The notes beneath the pieces are model-generated. The model made no database searches. It was not told the DNA's origin and saw only the letters and a list, made by a program, of their open reading frames with translations. A DNA stretch of 64,000 nucleotides from Lachnospiraceae bacterium (GTDB lineage: Bacteria; Bacillota; Clostridia; Lachnospirales; Lachnospiraceae). The translations under genes were made by a program, and so were the position numbers. The DNA is taken from the NCBI GenBank assembly GCA_910576125.1, contig CAJTHM010000005.1:124001-188000 (forward strand), given 5' to 3'. How positions within the stretch are numbered: the stretch's first letter is position 1; each line of letters begins with the position of its first letter. Of the stretch, positions 26,846 to 35,421 are shown one piece after another.

Positions 26846-27088
26846 GGAATTGTCTACAAATAACCGCTGCGAGTTTATAGCCGTTTTCATTGTATTTCCG
26901 GGCTTTCTCCTAAACAAGCTGCATCCGTTGTTTTCCGACAGTTGCTAAGACAATGCCGAAGCCCTGGGCAGTTGGATTCACAGTTCCATATAAATCAAGG
27001 TTTTAGCAAATTGCGAATTTCGAAAAACGGATTTCAAGCAGCGCAGTAAATAAAACTACTACAACAACAATAAAAAGGAGCGCACACC
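26846..27088 (+). other. Intergenic region between lacI-type gene and GH32 gene
   Basis: This 243-bp stretch has no gene. It ends in the GH32 ribosome site AAAAAGGAGCG. I see no clear terminator or consensus promoter, so the GH32 gene may be read through from the regulator promoter or use a weak activated promoter. Confidence 0.4.
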
Positions 27089-28729
27089 ATGATCCAAAGA
27101 AAAATCCTATGCAGCCACGACTATCTGCACATCCCTGTCATCCCCGGCGGGGAGCGCAACGAGATGCAGATCTGGGCCGGCGGCGATCTGGTCCTGAGCC
27201 CCCTTCTGGCCCTCACCGATGAGGGCGGAGCCTATTTCTATGTGAACGTCAGCCAGCACAGGGGAAAAGAGCTGACAATCCTGCTGCCCGACCCCAGGGG
27301 CATCACCCAGAAATGCCTTGACCGAATCGTCAGCGGGGAAGCCGCCACCAAGGAAAACCCTCTCTATCCGGATCTGTACCAAGAGCCCCTGCGCCCCGCC
27401 TACCATTTCTCCAGCAAACGGGGCTGGCTCAACAATCCCAACGGGCTGGTGTACAAGAACGGCGTCTTCCACATGTTCTACCAGCACAATCCCCTGGGCA
27501 CTCCCCACGGCAGTGTCAACATCTGCTGGGGACACGCGGTCAGCACAGATCTGCTCCACTGGGAGGAAAAGGACGACGCCATCTGTCCCTGGCGCAGGGA
27601 CTGGAGCATCGCTTCCGGCAGCGCCGTGGTGGATTATGAAGACAGGGCCAGTTACGGCAAAGACGCCATCATCGCCGCTTTCACTGTGCTGGGGACACAG
27701 AACACGGACCGCACCAAGCCCGGCTATCCCAGCGGCGGGCAGTTCCTCGCCGCCAGCACCGACGACGGGAACACCTTTTACCGCTTCTCCCATGAAGCCA
27801 CCGTCCCCACCCGCAACGGAGAGGGCTGGCGGGATCCCCGTCTCTTGCGCTATGAGGACCACTATGTGATGGCTGTCTATGAGACGGATGAAAATGAACG
27901 GAATTGCGTTTCCTTCTATGTGTCGGAGGACTTCCACACCTGGCGGCGCACCTCCCGCAGCGACAATCTCTACGAATGCCCGGACATCTTCCCGCTTCCC
28001 GTAGAAGGGGAGGAAGGGACGAAATGGGTGCTCTACGGCGCGGACGGCATGGCCAGGATCGGGGATTTCGACGGATACCATTTCGTGGAGTCCGGGCACT
28101 GCAATCCCCTGGACTACGGCAGCGCCACCTACGCCGGCCAGACCTGGAGCCACCACCCGGAGGGAAAACGCGTCCACATCAGCTGGATCCGGGGCATGGG
28201 CGGCGAAGGGGAAGACTTAGGGTACGAGGGGGTGCCCTTTTCACAGTGCATGTCCATACCCGCGGAAATCTTCCTGAAACGCTTCCAGGACGGGCTCCGG
28301 GTCTGCCGCAGGCCTGTAGACCAGGTTGACAGTCTCTTCGGAGCCGTGGCATCGGAAGCGGATTTCCAGCTGCAGGGCGAGACCGCTCTGCCCATGCACA
28401 ATCCCGCCCATTACAGCGTGAACCTCTCCGCCATCCAGGGCACGGTCTCCATCCGGGCCGGGGAGCATAGGATACGTTTCGACTCCTCCTCCCGCACCCT
28501 CTCCTTCGAGAACGGCCACGCCGCGGTTTTCGACGGGGAAAACCTGCATTTCCAAGTACTGGCGGACACCACCACCATGGAATTCTGCTTCCAGGACAGC
28601 GTCATGGCCACCTATGCCATGGCCCCTGAACATATGAGCCTGATTGTGAAAGGGGAATGCCGGGCGCAGTATGTCTGCCATGCTGTGGAGAATGTCTGGG
28701 AGCAGGGAATGGAACCCTCAAATGAATGA
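27089..28729 (+). CDS. GH32-family beta-fructosidase-like protein (levanase/invertase type) with Asn at the nucleophile position
   Basis: A 546-residue protein: an N-terminal beta-rich extension (about 1-100), the five-bladed GH32 propeller and a C-terminal beta sandwich (about 400-546). Motifs seen are WLNNPNG (113-119), FYQHNP, the WRDPR block and YECPD, which carries the acid/base Glu. In nearly all GH32 enzymes the first motif is W-x-N-D-P-N-G and its Asp is the nucleophile; here residue 116 is Asn (AAT). The protein may be inactive, a binding or sensing variant, or reflect a sequence error. There is no signal peptide. GGAGCG precedes the ATG. Confidence 0.9.
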   Translation: MIQRKILCSHDYLHIPVIPGGERNEMQIWAGGDLVLSPLLALTDEGGAYFYVNVSQHRGKELTILLPDPRGITQKCLDRIVSGEAATKENPLYPDLYQEPLRPAYHFSSKRGWLNNPNGLVYKNGVFHMFYQHNPLGTPHGSVNICWGHAVSTDLLHWEEKDDAICPWRRDWSIASGSAVVDYEDRASYGKDAIIAAFTVLGTQNTDRTKPGYPSGGQFLAASTDDGNTFYRFSHEATVPTRNGEGWRDPRLLRYEDHYVMAVYETDENERNCVSFYVSEDFHTWRRTSRSDNLYECPDIFPLPVEGEEGTKWVLYGADGMARIGDFDGYHFVESGHCNPLDYGSATYAGQTWSHHPEGKRVHISWIRGMGGEGEDLGYEGVPFSQCMSIPAEIFLKRFQDGLRVCRRPVDQVDSLFGAVASEADFQLQGETALPMHNPAHYSVNLSAIQGTVSIRAGEHRIRFDSSSRTLSFENGHAAVFDGENLHFQVLADTTTMEFCFQDSVMATYAMAPEHMSLIVKGECRAQYVCHAVENVWEQGMEPSNE

Positions 28730-28893
28730 ACAGAAAGTTTTCGGAGCCTCCGCCTGCATCTATTTGCAATCATAGGGGGCTCTGAATTCTAATTCATCTA
28801 CGATACCTATTGCCTTCCTCTGACTTCTTTATCATTCATTTTTTCCAGAGTTGTCCGAACCAATTAAAGAAGATAAGCGAACTTGAAAAAGGG

Positions 28894-28922
28894 TTGAAAA
28901 TCCCCCTGAACTGTGTTAGGAT
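28894..28922 (+). promoter_or_regulatory. Putative promoter in the 340-bp gap after the GH32 gene
   Basis: TTGAAA, a 17-bp spacer and TAGGAT, 148 bp before the decayed Rpn gene. The remainder of 28730-29069 has no gene that I can support. Confidence 0.5.
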
Positions 28923-29069
28923 AAATGCAAGCAGATTTCCTATAGACACAAATTCTTAACTTCAAAGAGACCATTCTTGTAAATCGGAAAATTCCTGCTG
29001 AACTATCCAAAATACAACGAAGGCGGGAGGTTCCGTTCCTCCCGGAAAGTGAAGAAGGGAGACGACAGG

Positions 29070-29625
29070 ATGGCAGAAAAGGACATTCTGGAAAAAGTAC
29101 TGATGGCACACAGCGACGTGTTCGCGGACTGTGGGAACGCGCTTGTCTATAGCGGGCGGAAGCGGCTGAAGGCGGAGGATGTCTTCCCGGCGCCCACGGA
29201 AAGCTTTTACCGCAGAAAGGGAAAGGTGCACAGCCAGTTCGAGGACGTGAGCGCCTATCTGATAAAAAACGGCGAAATAAAGCTGCAGTTCCTCATAGGC
29301 AATGAGACGGCCCTGGAGGGAAGGCAGGTCCTGCGGAAGGCCTCTTATCAGGGCGGCGCTTACCGGGGACACGCGCTTCACTGACCAGGTGGACGAATTA
29401 TTGAGAAAGCAGGAAGAAGGAAAGGAGATTACCATGTGCGAGTATATTGATTTCTTGGAGGCGAGAGGGGAAGCAAGAGGCGAGGAGCGTGGCATCACCA
29501 TAGGCGAAACCCGCCTGGGGAACCTGATACAGGCGCTCCTGAAGGAAAAGAAGTTCAGCGAAATAGATGCCGTATCCACAAACCGTAAGAGGCGTCACGA
29601 ATTGTACAAGCAGTATGGGATTTGA
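29070..29625 (+). pseudogene. Decayed Rpn-family (PD-(D/E)XK transposase-like) nuclease gene
   Basis: The frame from 29070 (MAEKDILEKVLMAHSDVFADCGNALVYSG) matches the start of Rpn/transposase-like PD-(D/E)XK proteins, and continues to YQGGAYRGHALH, where it stops at 29384. The following part, in the +1 frame from about 29370, gives FTDQVDELLRKQEEGK and a C-terminal EARGEARGEERG segment typical of the family. A frameshift and loss of about 150 central residues leave no intact enzyme. Start has GAAGGGAGACG upstream. It is probably a dead recombination-promoting nuclease. Confidence 0.75.
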
Positions 29626-29694
29626 GCTCCAACGTGACGGGCAAAAAAGCCCGCCAGATTGTCAGGCCGCCTGCCAACCCCCGGAAATCCCCCG

Positions 29695-31863
29695 CTACCA
29701 CCAGATAATATAGAGCAAGGTCAGCGACAGCCCGATGCAGAAGAGCAGCAATCCGAAAGACAGGCTCCTCTGGATGATATGGTTGGTCTCCCTGAACTGT
29801 TCGTTCTTCATGGCCGCCAGGTGCACATAGTCCCTGTGGACAGGATTCTTCCTGCGCCAGGTGCGGTTGCCCAGGCTCTGGAAAGCGTTCAGCGCGACTC
29901 CCAGCTTTTCCGTGAGCACATTCCCCTCCGGCCGCTCACAGGGCAGCGGGCTGTCCCGGTAAAGGGTCTTTCGCAGAAACACCACCAGCCCGTCCACAAG
30001 GCTGTCCAGTATCCGGCAGAACACCCCGGCCACGGCGGACAAGGTCTTCAGAATCGCCGGACTGCTCAGAAGCCTGTGAAGCAGCCCGCACAATCCCCCG
30101 AGCAGCCAGGGCAGAAAGCGCAGCAGCAGCGGCCTGTACAACAGCTCCTCCAAATCCAGCCATTCCGGCCATACATTCACATATTCCCCCGCAGCGTTCC
30201 GCAGCGCCCTGCGGATAAAGAACAGATACACCAGCCCGCCGATTCCAATGGATATCAATCCGCCCTTAAGATTTCCAAAGCTAAAATAATGCACCTGGTG
30301 CCCCGTCTCCTCCAGCCGGAAGAACCCCTGTGCCAGCTGCGCCGCCCTGTCCATCAGGGCATGCGGGCACAGGCCCCACGCCAGCAGAACGGCCGCGCTC
30401 CCCGCCAGGGCAAAGACCGTTGCAGGCTTCATGTAACCTTTCATGCTGTCATATTTCTCTTGCAGCGCAAAATCCCCATTCCTTTCCACGAAGACCGCCA
30501 CGAACAGCTTCGTCATATAAGCCACCGTGAGCCCCCCGGAGAACAGGAAAATATACTCCACAGCCCTCAGCGCAGCTCCCCCGCCATATTCCACGATGCT
30601 CTCGTGCAGCAGGGTCTTGCTGATATAACCGCCAAAAAGCGGAATCCCCCCGATAGCCAGCGCACCGATGAGGAAAACGCATTTCAGCAGCGGCTTTTTC
30701 CGTCCAAAGCCCCGGATATCGTTCAGGTTCAGGGCATGGGCATTCATGTACACCACCCCGGCGGCCATAAACAGCACCAGCTTTATCAGGGAGTGGTTCA
30801 CCATGTGCAGAAACGTTCCATGGGTTGCCAATATACGGTATTCCGTCTCCTCTTCTATCCCGGACATGCCCAGCATCCCGATTCCCACCAGGATGAATCC
30901 AATCTGGGACATGGAAGAACAGGCCAGCGTCCTCTTCAAATCCACGGAGAAAACCGCCAGCAGCGCACCCCCGAACATGGTGACCACTCCCAGCGCCAGT
31001 ATCAGCCCGCTCCATTTCCCGTCCCCGGGAAACAGGCAGCAGCCCAGAATCAGGATACCGTAAATACCCGTTTTGGTCAGAATGCCGGACAGCAGCGCGG
31101 AAGCCGGGGCCGGGGCCACAGGATGGGCCTTTGGCAGCCAGATGTGCAGAGGGAAAGCCCCCGCCTTGGCCCCGAAGCCGAAAAGCATGCAGGCCCCGGC
31201 CGCATACAGCAGATTCCTCTCCCCGCAGTTTGCAGCGGCGGCGGGCAGTTCGCCGATCGTCAACGTCCCCAGCTGATGGTACAGCAGGAAAATGCCCATG
31301 AGCATCACAAGCCCCCCTGTCACCGCCACAGCCAGGTAGGTGTCCGCCGCCCTCAGCGCCGGCCCGTTCTCCTCCTGGGCCACCCACACATAGGAGGTGA
31401 AGGACATTATCTCAAAAAAGATAAATGTGGTATACAAATCCGCGGACAGGAACACTCCCAGAGTAGCCCCCAAAGTCCACAGCAGAAACAGGTAAAAACG
31501 GCTGCGATGGTGCAGATGGGCAAAATATTCCCTGGAGAGAATCGCCGTCATCATCCACATGAACGCCGCCACACAGCCGTAAACAGACCGAAATCCGTCC
31601 AGCACGAAACCCAGGCCCAGGCCGCAGATATCCGGAATCTCCAGGACATGGGAAGACTGACTGCTGACGGCAAAATATGACACAGATGTCATGACAATGA
31701 ATTCCAGCGCCACCGAGACGATTACAATGGCATCCCGCAGAATCCCTCCGGTGTGGGGAGCATTTTCTTTCTTTTTTCCGGAAACATGCCCTGCCAGGTA
31801 CGCCAAGCCCCCCGCTATAAACGGAAAAAATATCAAAAATCCCAACTCTGTCCCTGATTCCAT
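29695..31863 (-). CDS. MrpA/NuoL-like proton-conducting antiporter subunit
   Basis: A 722-residue membrane protein with about sixteen helices, the last gene of the Mrp-like operon. The helix-5 Glu (FFEIMSFTSYVW near residue 134), the helix-7 Lys (FGFGAKAGAFPLHIWLPKAHP) and helix-8 Lys (LLSGILTKTGIYGI) of NuoL/MrpA proteins are all present. It is longer than the NuoM-type sisters, with a C-terminal extension (about 560-722) as in NuoL, but it lacks the fused MrpA C-terminal (MbhD/E) part, which is encoded separately here. The ATG at 31863 has GGAGG 6 nt upstream. A 256-bp gap separates it from the previous gene. Confidence 0.85.
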   Translation of the reverse strand: MESGTELGFLIFFPFIAGGLAYLAGHVSGKKKENAPHTGGILRDAIVIVSVALEFIVMTSVSYFAVSSQSSHVLEIPDICGLGLGFVLDGFRSVYGCVAAFMWMMTAILSREYFAHLHHRSRFYLFLLWTLGATLGVFLSADLYTTFIFFEIMSFTSYVWVAQEENGPALRAADTYLAVAVTGGLVMLMGIFLLYHQLGTLTIGELPAAAANCGERNLLYAAGACMLFGFGAKAGAFPLHIWLPKAHPVAPAPASALLSGILTKTGIYGILILGCCLFPGDGKWSGLILALGVVTMFGGALLAVFSVDLKRTLACSSMSQIGFILVGIGMLGMSGIEEETEYRILATHGTFLHMVNHSLIKLVLFMAAGVVYMNAHALNLNDIRGFGRKKPLLKCVFLIGALAIGGIPLFGGYISKTLLHESIVEYGGGAALRAVEYIFLFSGGLTVAYMTKLFVAVFVERNGDFALQEKYDSMKGYMKPATVFALAGSAAVLLAWGLCPHALMDRAAQLAQGFFRLEETGHQVHYFSFGNLKGGLISIGIGGLVYLFFIRRALRNAAGEYVNVWPEWLDLEELLYRPLLLRFLPWLLGGLCGLLHRLLSSPAILKTLSAVAGVFCRILDSLVDGLVVFLRKTLYRDSPLPCERPEGNVLTEKLGVALNAFQSLGNRTWRRKNPVHRDYVHLAAMKNEQFRETNHIIQRSLSFGLLLFCIGLSLTLLYIIWW

Positions 31864-32119
31864 GCTATCCTCCATAACTCTGCTTCTGTCATACTTTCAC
31901 CTGAGAAGTCCCTTATTTTTCCTCCGCAAAACATGACCTTTTCAGATCTGCCTGCAAAAAATGCCTCAGCCGCTACAGGAACTCTATACTTTGCCGCCTT
32001 TATGCTGCCCAATTTGGCGGCTTGTAGCAAATCCTGGGAATATAAAGATACCCAAAGTGCAGAAAGAACCCTGCGGGGAATGTACCCTCTTTTTGATTCA
32101 AATCTATCAGGCAATTCTA
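31864..32119 (-). other. Unusual spacer inside the antiporter operon
   Basis: Other genes of this operon overlap or lie within 80 bp, but 256 bp separate the last two. On the minus strand a frame reads through much of it (VSLYSQDLLQAAKLGSIKAA and EAELWRIAWNQG) without a good start. It may be an inserted intergenic repeat or a gene remnant. I cannot assign a function. Confidence 0.35.
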
Positions 32120-33598
32120 TCAATACCGGAACCCCCTCACGCACTCCTCCAGCACCCTCACCACCGGCCCGGAATGCAGCCCGAAGCAGAGAGTCAGCGC
32201 CGCCAACACCGCCAGCGGCACCAGCATCTTCCACCCCGGCTCCCGCACATCCTCTACAGTTCTGTAGTCAAAATCCCGCCCGGGGAAAAAAGCCCGCACC
32301 ACAATGCCAACCATATAAATCGCCGTCAGCAGCGCAGAAACCAGCAAAGCCCCCACCCCCGCATAGGCAAGGGGCTCCCCGCTTTCCACCGCCGCCCTGG
32401 CCAGGTACCACTTGCTGACGAAGCCGCATAGCCCCGGCACGCCCATCAGCGCCAGGGCCGCCACCGTAAAGCAGCCGAACACCTTCGGCATCTTCCGCCC
32501 CAGCCCGTCCAGCTCATAGATGAAATGCCGCCCCGTCTTGTGGATCACCGCCCCGGCGCAGAGGAAAGAGCACATCTTCATAAAGGAATGGAACACCAGA
32601 TGGGCCAGGGCCCCCGTCATCCCCATAGGCGTCATCAGCGCCACCCCGAACAGGATATAGGACAGATTGCTCACCGTAGACCATGCCAGCCGCCTTTTGA
32701 AATGGGTCTCCTTCAGCGCCCGGCTGCAGCCGTACAGAATCGTGAACACCACCAGCCCCATCACCGTATCCTGTGCCCAAGTCCCCCGCAGCATCCCGGT
32801 CCCGAAGCTGTAATAGGTGACCCGCATCACCGCGAAAGCCCCCGTGTTCACCACCGCCACCGCATGGAGCAGCGCCGTCACCGGAGTCGGGGCCACACCG
32901 GCCCTGGGCAGCCAGGCGGAAAACGGCCACATGGCAGTCTTCACGCTGAACCCCCCGAAGCACAGCACATAGACCAGCAGCAGCGTATCCTTTTTCTCCT
33001 GGATATGGGCCATGTCCAGCACCCCGCCCGGCACAAAGGAAGAGGTAGTGCCGTAGACCAGCACGAATATCATGCCGATGAACGCAAAGGCCGCGCCCCC
33101 CAGCATATAGTACAGATAGCTCCTGCTGGCCAGGGTGGCCTCCCTGGTCCTGGTATGCATCACCAGCGGCAGCGTCACCAGGCTCAGCATCTCGAAGAAG
33201 AAGTACATGGTCAGGATATTCTCCGAGAGGGCCACGCCCAGGGTGACGCCGTAGGTGGCCGTGTAGAACAGGAAGAAAGATTCCGCATTCTCCTGCCGCT
33301 CCATATACTCAAAGGAGTACAGCTCCGCAAAAGGCCAGAGAAAGGCCACCAGCCCCGCGAACACCGCCCCCGGCCCGTCCAGCCGCAGGGTGATGCTCAA
33401 ATCATGCATGAAACGGAATACCGTAAGCGTCTTATCGGGCGCATGGAACAGCATCCACCATACCAGCACAGAGTTGGCGCACACTGCCGTCTCCAGATAA
33501 ATCCACATAGCCTTTCTGCTCCGAAAGGACAGCAGCGGCAGCAGCAGGGCCGTGAACACAGGCAGGAGCACCACTATCAACATCATGACTTCCCTCAT
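32120..33598 (-). CDS. NuoM/MrpD-like antiporter subunit
   Basis: A 492-residue protein with about fourteen helices. The helix-5 Glu is present (MYFFFEMLSLVTLPLVMH) and so is the helix-7 Lys (FGGFSVKTAMWPFSAWLP). The helix-8 position that is normally Lys (LLTKVG-type) reads HAVAVVNTGAF, with Asn instead. The ATG at 33598 is used; an in-frame TTG at 33607 would add three residues. It follows a longer paralogue in the operon (80-bp gap) and has the usual length for the family. Confidence 0.87.
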   Translation of the reverse strand: MREVMMLIVVLLPVFTALLLPLLSFRSRKAMWIYLETAVCANSVLVWWMLFHAPDKTLTVFRFMHDLSITLRLDGPGAVFAGLVAFLWPFAELYSFEYMERQENAESFFLFYTATYGVTLGVALSENILTMYFFFEMLSLVTLPLVMHTRTREATLASRSYLYYMLGGAAFAFIGMIFVLVYGTTSSFVPGGVLDMAHIQEKKDTLLLVYVLCFGGFSVKTAMWPFSAWLPRAGVAPTPVTALLHAVAVVNTGAFAVMRVTYYSFGTGMLRGTWAQDTVMGLVVFTILYGCSRALKETHFKRRLAWSTVSNLSYILFGVALMTPMGMTGALAHLVFHSFMKMCSFLCAGAVIHKTGRHFIYELDGLGRKMPKVFGCFTVAALALMGVPGLCGFVSKWYLARAAVESGEPLAYAGVGALLVSALLTAIYMVGIVVRAFFPGRDFDYRTVEDVREPGWKMLVPLAVLAALTLCFGLHSGPVVRVLEECVRGFRY

Positions 33599-33678
33599 GG
33601 CAACCAAACCCTTTCTCCATCGTCATCGCCGAGATATAGTAAACGACATTTCTTAATGCCTGAACGCTCGCTGGCTGC

Positions 33679-35388
33679 CTATAATACCGATGCGGCAATC
33701 TCAGAGGCATATTGAATCAGAGCACCGGGGAAAACTCCCGCCAGCACCGCCAGGGCAGCCAGTATCACAAGGGGCAGCAGCATGGCAAAAGCAGGTTCTT
33801 TTCTGCAATCAGCTTTCGCAGCCGGGAAAGCTTCTTCTCTGCCATCAGCCCTTATAGCCAAGGGCGGCTCCTCTTTGCCGGACATTTCCCATTCATGGGA
33901 TGCTTTTGTCCCGCTTCCCGTCTTTGTACCCTTAGTTGGCTCTCCTACCTCATTCGCAGCCACAGCCGCCGCTCCATGATTTCCCGCCCCGGAATCCGCC
34001 GCTGCCGCGTCTCCCGGGAAAAATCCCTTCATGGCCACCGGCAGCAGATATCCGGCCGTCAACAGCGCACTAACCAACAGCACGACAGGCCCCAGCCACG
34101 CGAATACTCCCATATCCGACTGCAATGCCCCCTGTGCCAGATACCACTTGCTGACGAAGCCCCCCGTAGGCGGAATCCCCACCAGTGCAAGAGAAAGCAG
34201 CAGATAACACCACAGCATCTTCGGCATCCGCTTCCCGATCCCCACCAGTTCCTCCACCCTTGTATAATTGAAATAATAGACGAATACCCCCGCTGTCAGG
34301 AACAGGCCGCATTTCACCACCGCATGCACCGCCACATGGAGCATGGCCCCCGTAAACCCATCCGCCGTCAACAGCGACAGCCCGAACATAATATAAGACA
34401 CCTGGCTCACCGTGGAGTACGCCAGCCTTTTCTTGAAGACCCGCTCCCTGTAGGCCAGCATGGAACCCATGAACACCGTCAACAGCGCCAGCGCCATCCA
34501 CGTCTGCTGCACCCAGGTCCCCCGGAGAAAATCCGCCCCCACGATATAGAAGACCACCCGCACCACTGCCAGCACGCCGGATTTCACGATGACGCCGGAC
34601 AATACCGCGGAAGCCGGGGAGGGAGCTACCGGGTGGGCCGTGGGAAGCCAGGCGTGCAGCGGCGCCATGCCGGCCTTTGCCCCAAAGCCCAGCAGCGCGG
34701 CGAACACAGCAATCAGCAGAATGCCCTCATGGCCCTGTACGGCCGCCATGTCCAGCGTCCCGCCCGCCGTAAATGTCAGCGAATGGCTGTACCGGTACAG
34801 GAAAAAGATGGCGAACAGCCCCCCATACGCGCCGCACAGGGAATAGAACAGATACTTCAGCGCCGCCATCACAGACTCCCGTTTCCCGTTGTGGAGCACC
34901 AGCGGCATGGAGACCAGCGTCGTCAACTCATAGAACAGATACATGGTCACCAGATTCCCCGAAAAATCAAAGGCCACAAGCACACCATACAGCATCAGGT
35001 AAAATCCGAAATACCGTTTCTCCTTCCCCTCATGCCGCATGTAGACAAAGGCGAACAGCGCCGCCAATACCCATATGACGCTGACCACCGTAACGAACAG
35101 CCTGCCCACCGCATCTACGCGGAAGTACACCGGTATCGCGTCCAGCAGCGTGAACAGCACCGCTTCCCTGTCCCCTGTCCAGGCCGCCGCCAGCGCCAGG
35201 GCCACGGAAATCCCAAGCACCGCGCCCACATAGGCGCAGAGCCCCGCCGATACGCGATTTTCCCTTTCCGCCCCGGTTCCGGAATCCCCCGCGTCCGAGA
35301 CCGCCTGTTCCCGGAAAGCCGAGACCAGCAGTACGGCACCGCATATCACCGGCAGCGCTATCGGAACCAATAACCATACATCCATCAA
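33679..35388 (-). CDS. NuoM/MrpD-like antiporter subunit with a hydrophilic C-terminal insert
   Basis: A 569-residue membrane protein. The helix-5 Glu (MYLFYELTTLVSMPLVLH), helix-7 Lys (LGFGAKAGMAPLHAWLPTAHP) and helix-8 Lys (SGVIVKSGVLAV) are present, so the proton path looks complete. Between the penultimate and last helices (about residues 465-540) lies an Ala/Gly/Glu-rich hydrophilic insert that makes the protein about 75 residues longer than the family norm. The previous gene carries an insert at the same place. It probably pumps or conducts cations as part of the Mrp-like complex. Confidence 0.87.
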   Translation of the reverse strand: MMDVWLLVPIALPVICGAVLLVSAFREQAVSDAGDSGTGAERENRVSAGLCAYVGAVLGISVALALAAAWTGDREAVLFTLLDAIPVYFRVDAVGRLFVTVVSVIWVLAALFAFVYMRHEGKEKRYFGFYLMLYGVLVAFDFSGNLVTMYLFYELTTLVSMPLVLHNGKRESVMAALKYLFYSLCGAYGGLFAIFFLYRYSHSLTFTAGGTLDMAAVQGHEGILLIAVFAALLGFGAKAGMAPLHAWLPTAHPVAPSPASAVLSGVIVKSGVLAVVRVVFYIVGADFLRGTWVQQTWMALALLTVFMGSMLAYRERVFKKRLAYSTVSQVSYIMFGLSLLTADGFTGAMLHVAVHAVVKCGLFLTAGVFVYYFNYTRVEELVGIGKRMPKMLWCYLLLSLALVGIPPTGGFVSKWYLAQGALQSDMGVFAWLGPVVLLVSALLTAGYLLPVAMKGFFPGDAAAADSGAGNHGAAAVAANEVGEPTKGTKTGSGTKASHEWEMSGKEEPPLAIRADGREEAFPAAKADCRKEPAFAMLLPLVILAALAVLAGVFPGALIQYASEIAASVL

Positions 35389-35421
35389 AACTTTCCTCCC
35401 TAAAAGAGCCCTCAGGCCCCG

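Noticed and set aside
29070..29625. Intact transposase
   Set aside because: The frame is broken and the central catalytic region is missing, so it is called a pseudogene.
29659..31680. 673-codon plus-strand frame
   Set aside because: It is antisense to the NuoL-like subunit; its translation is Gln/His/Pro-rich with no domain.
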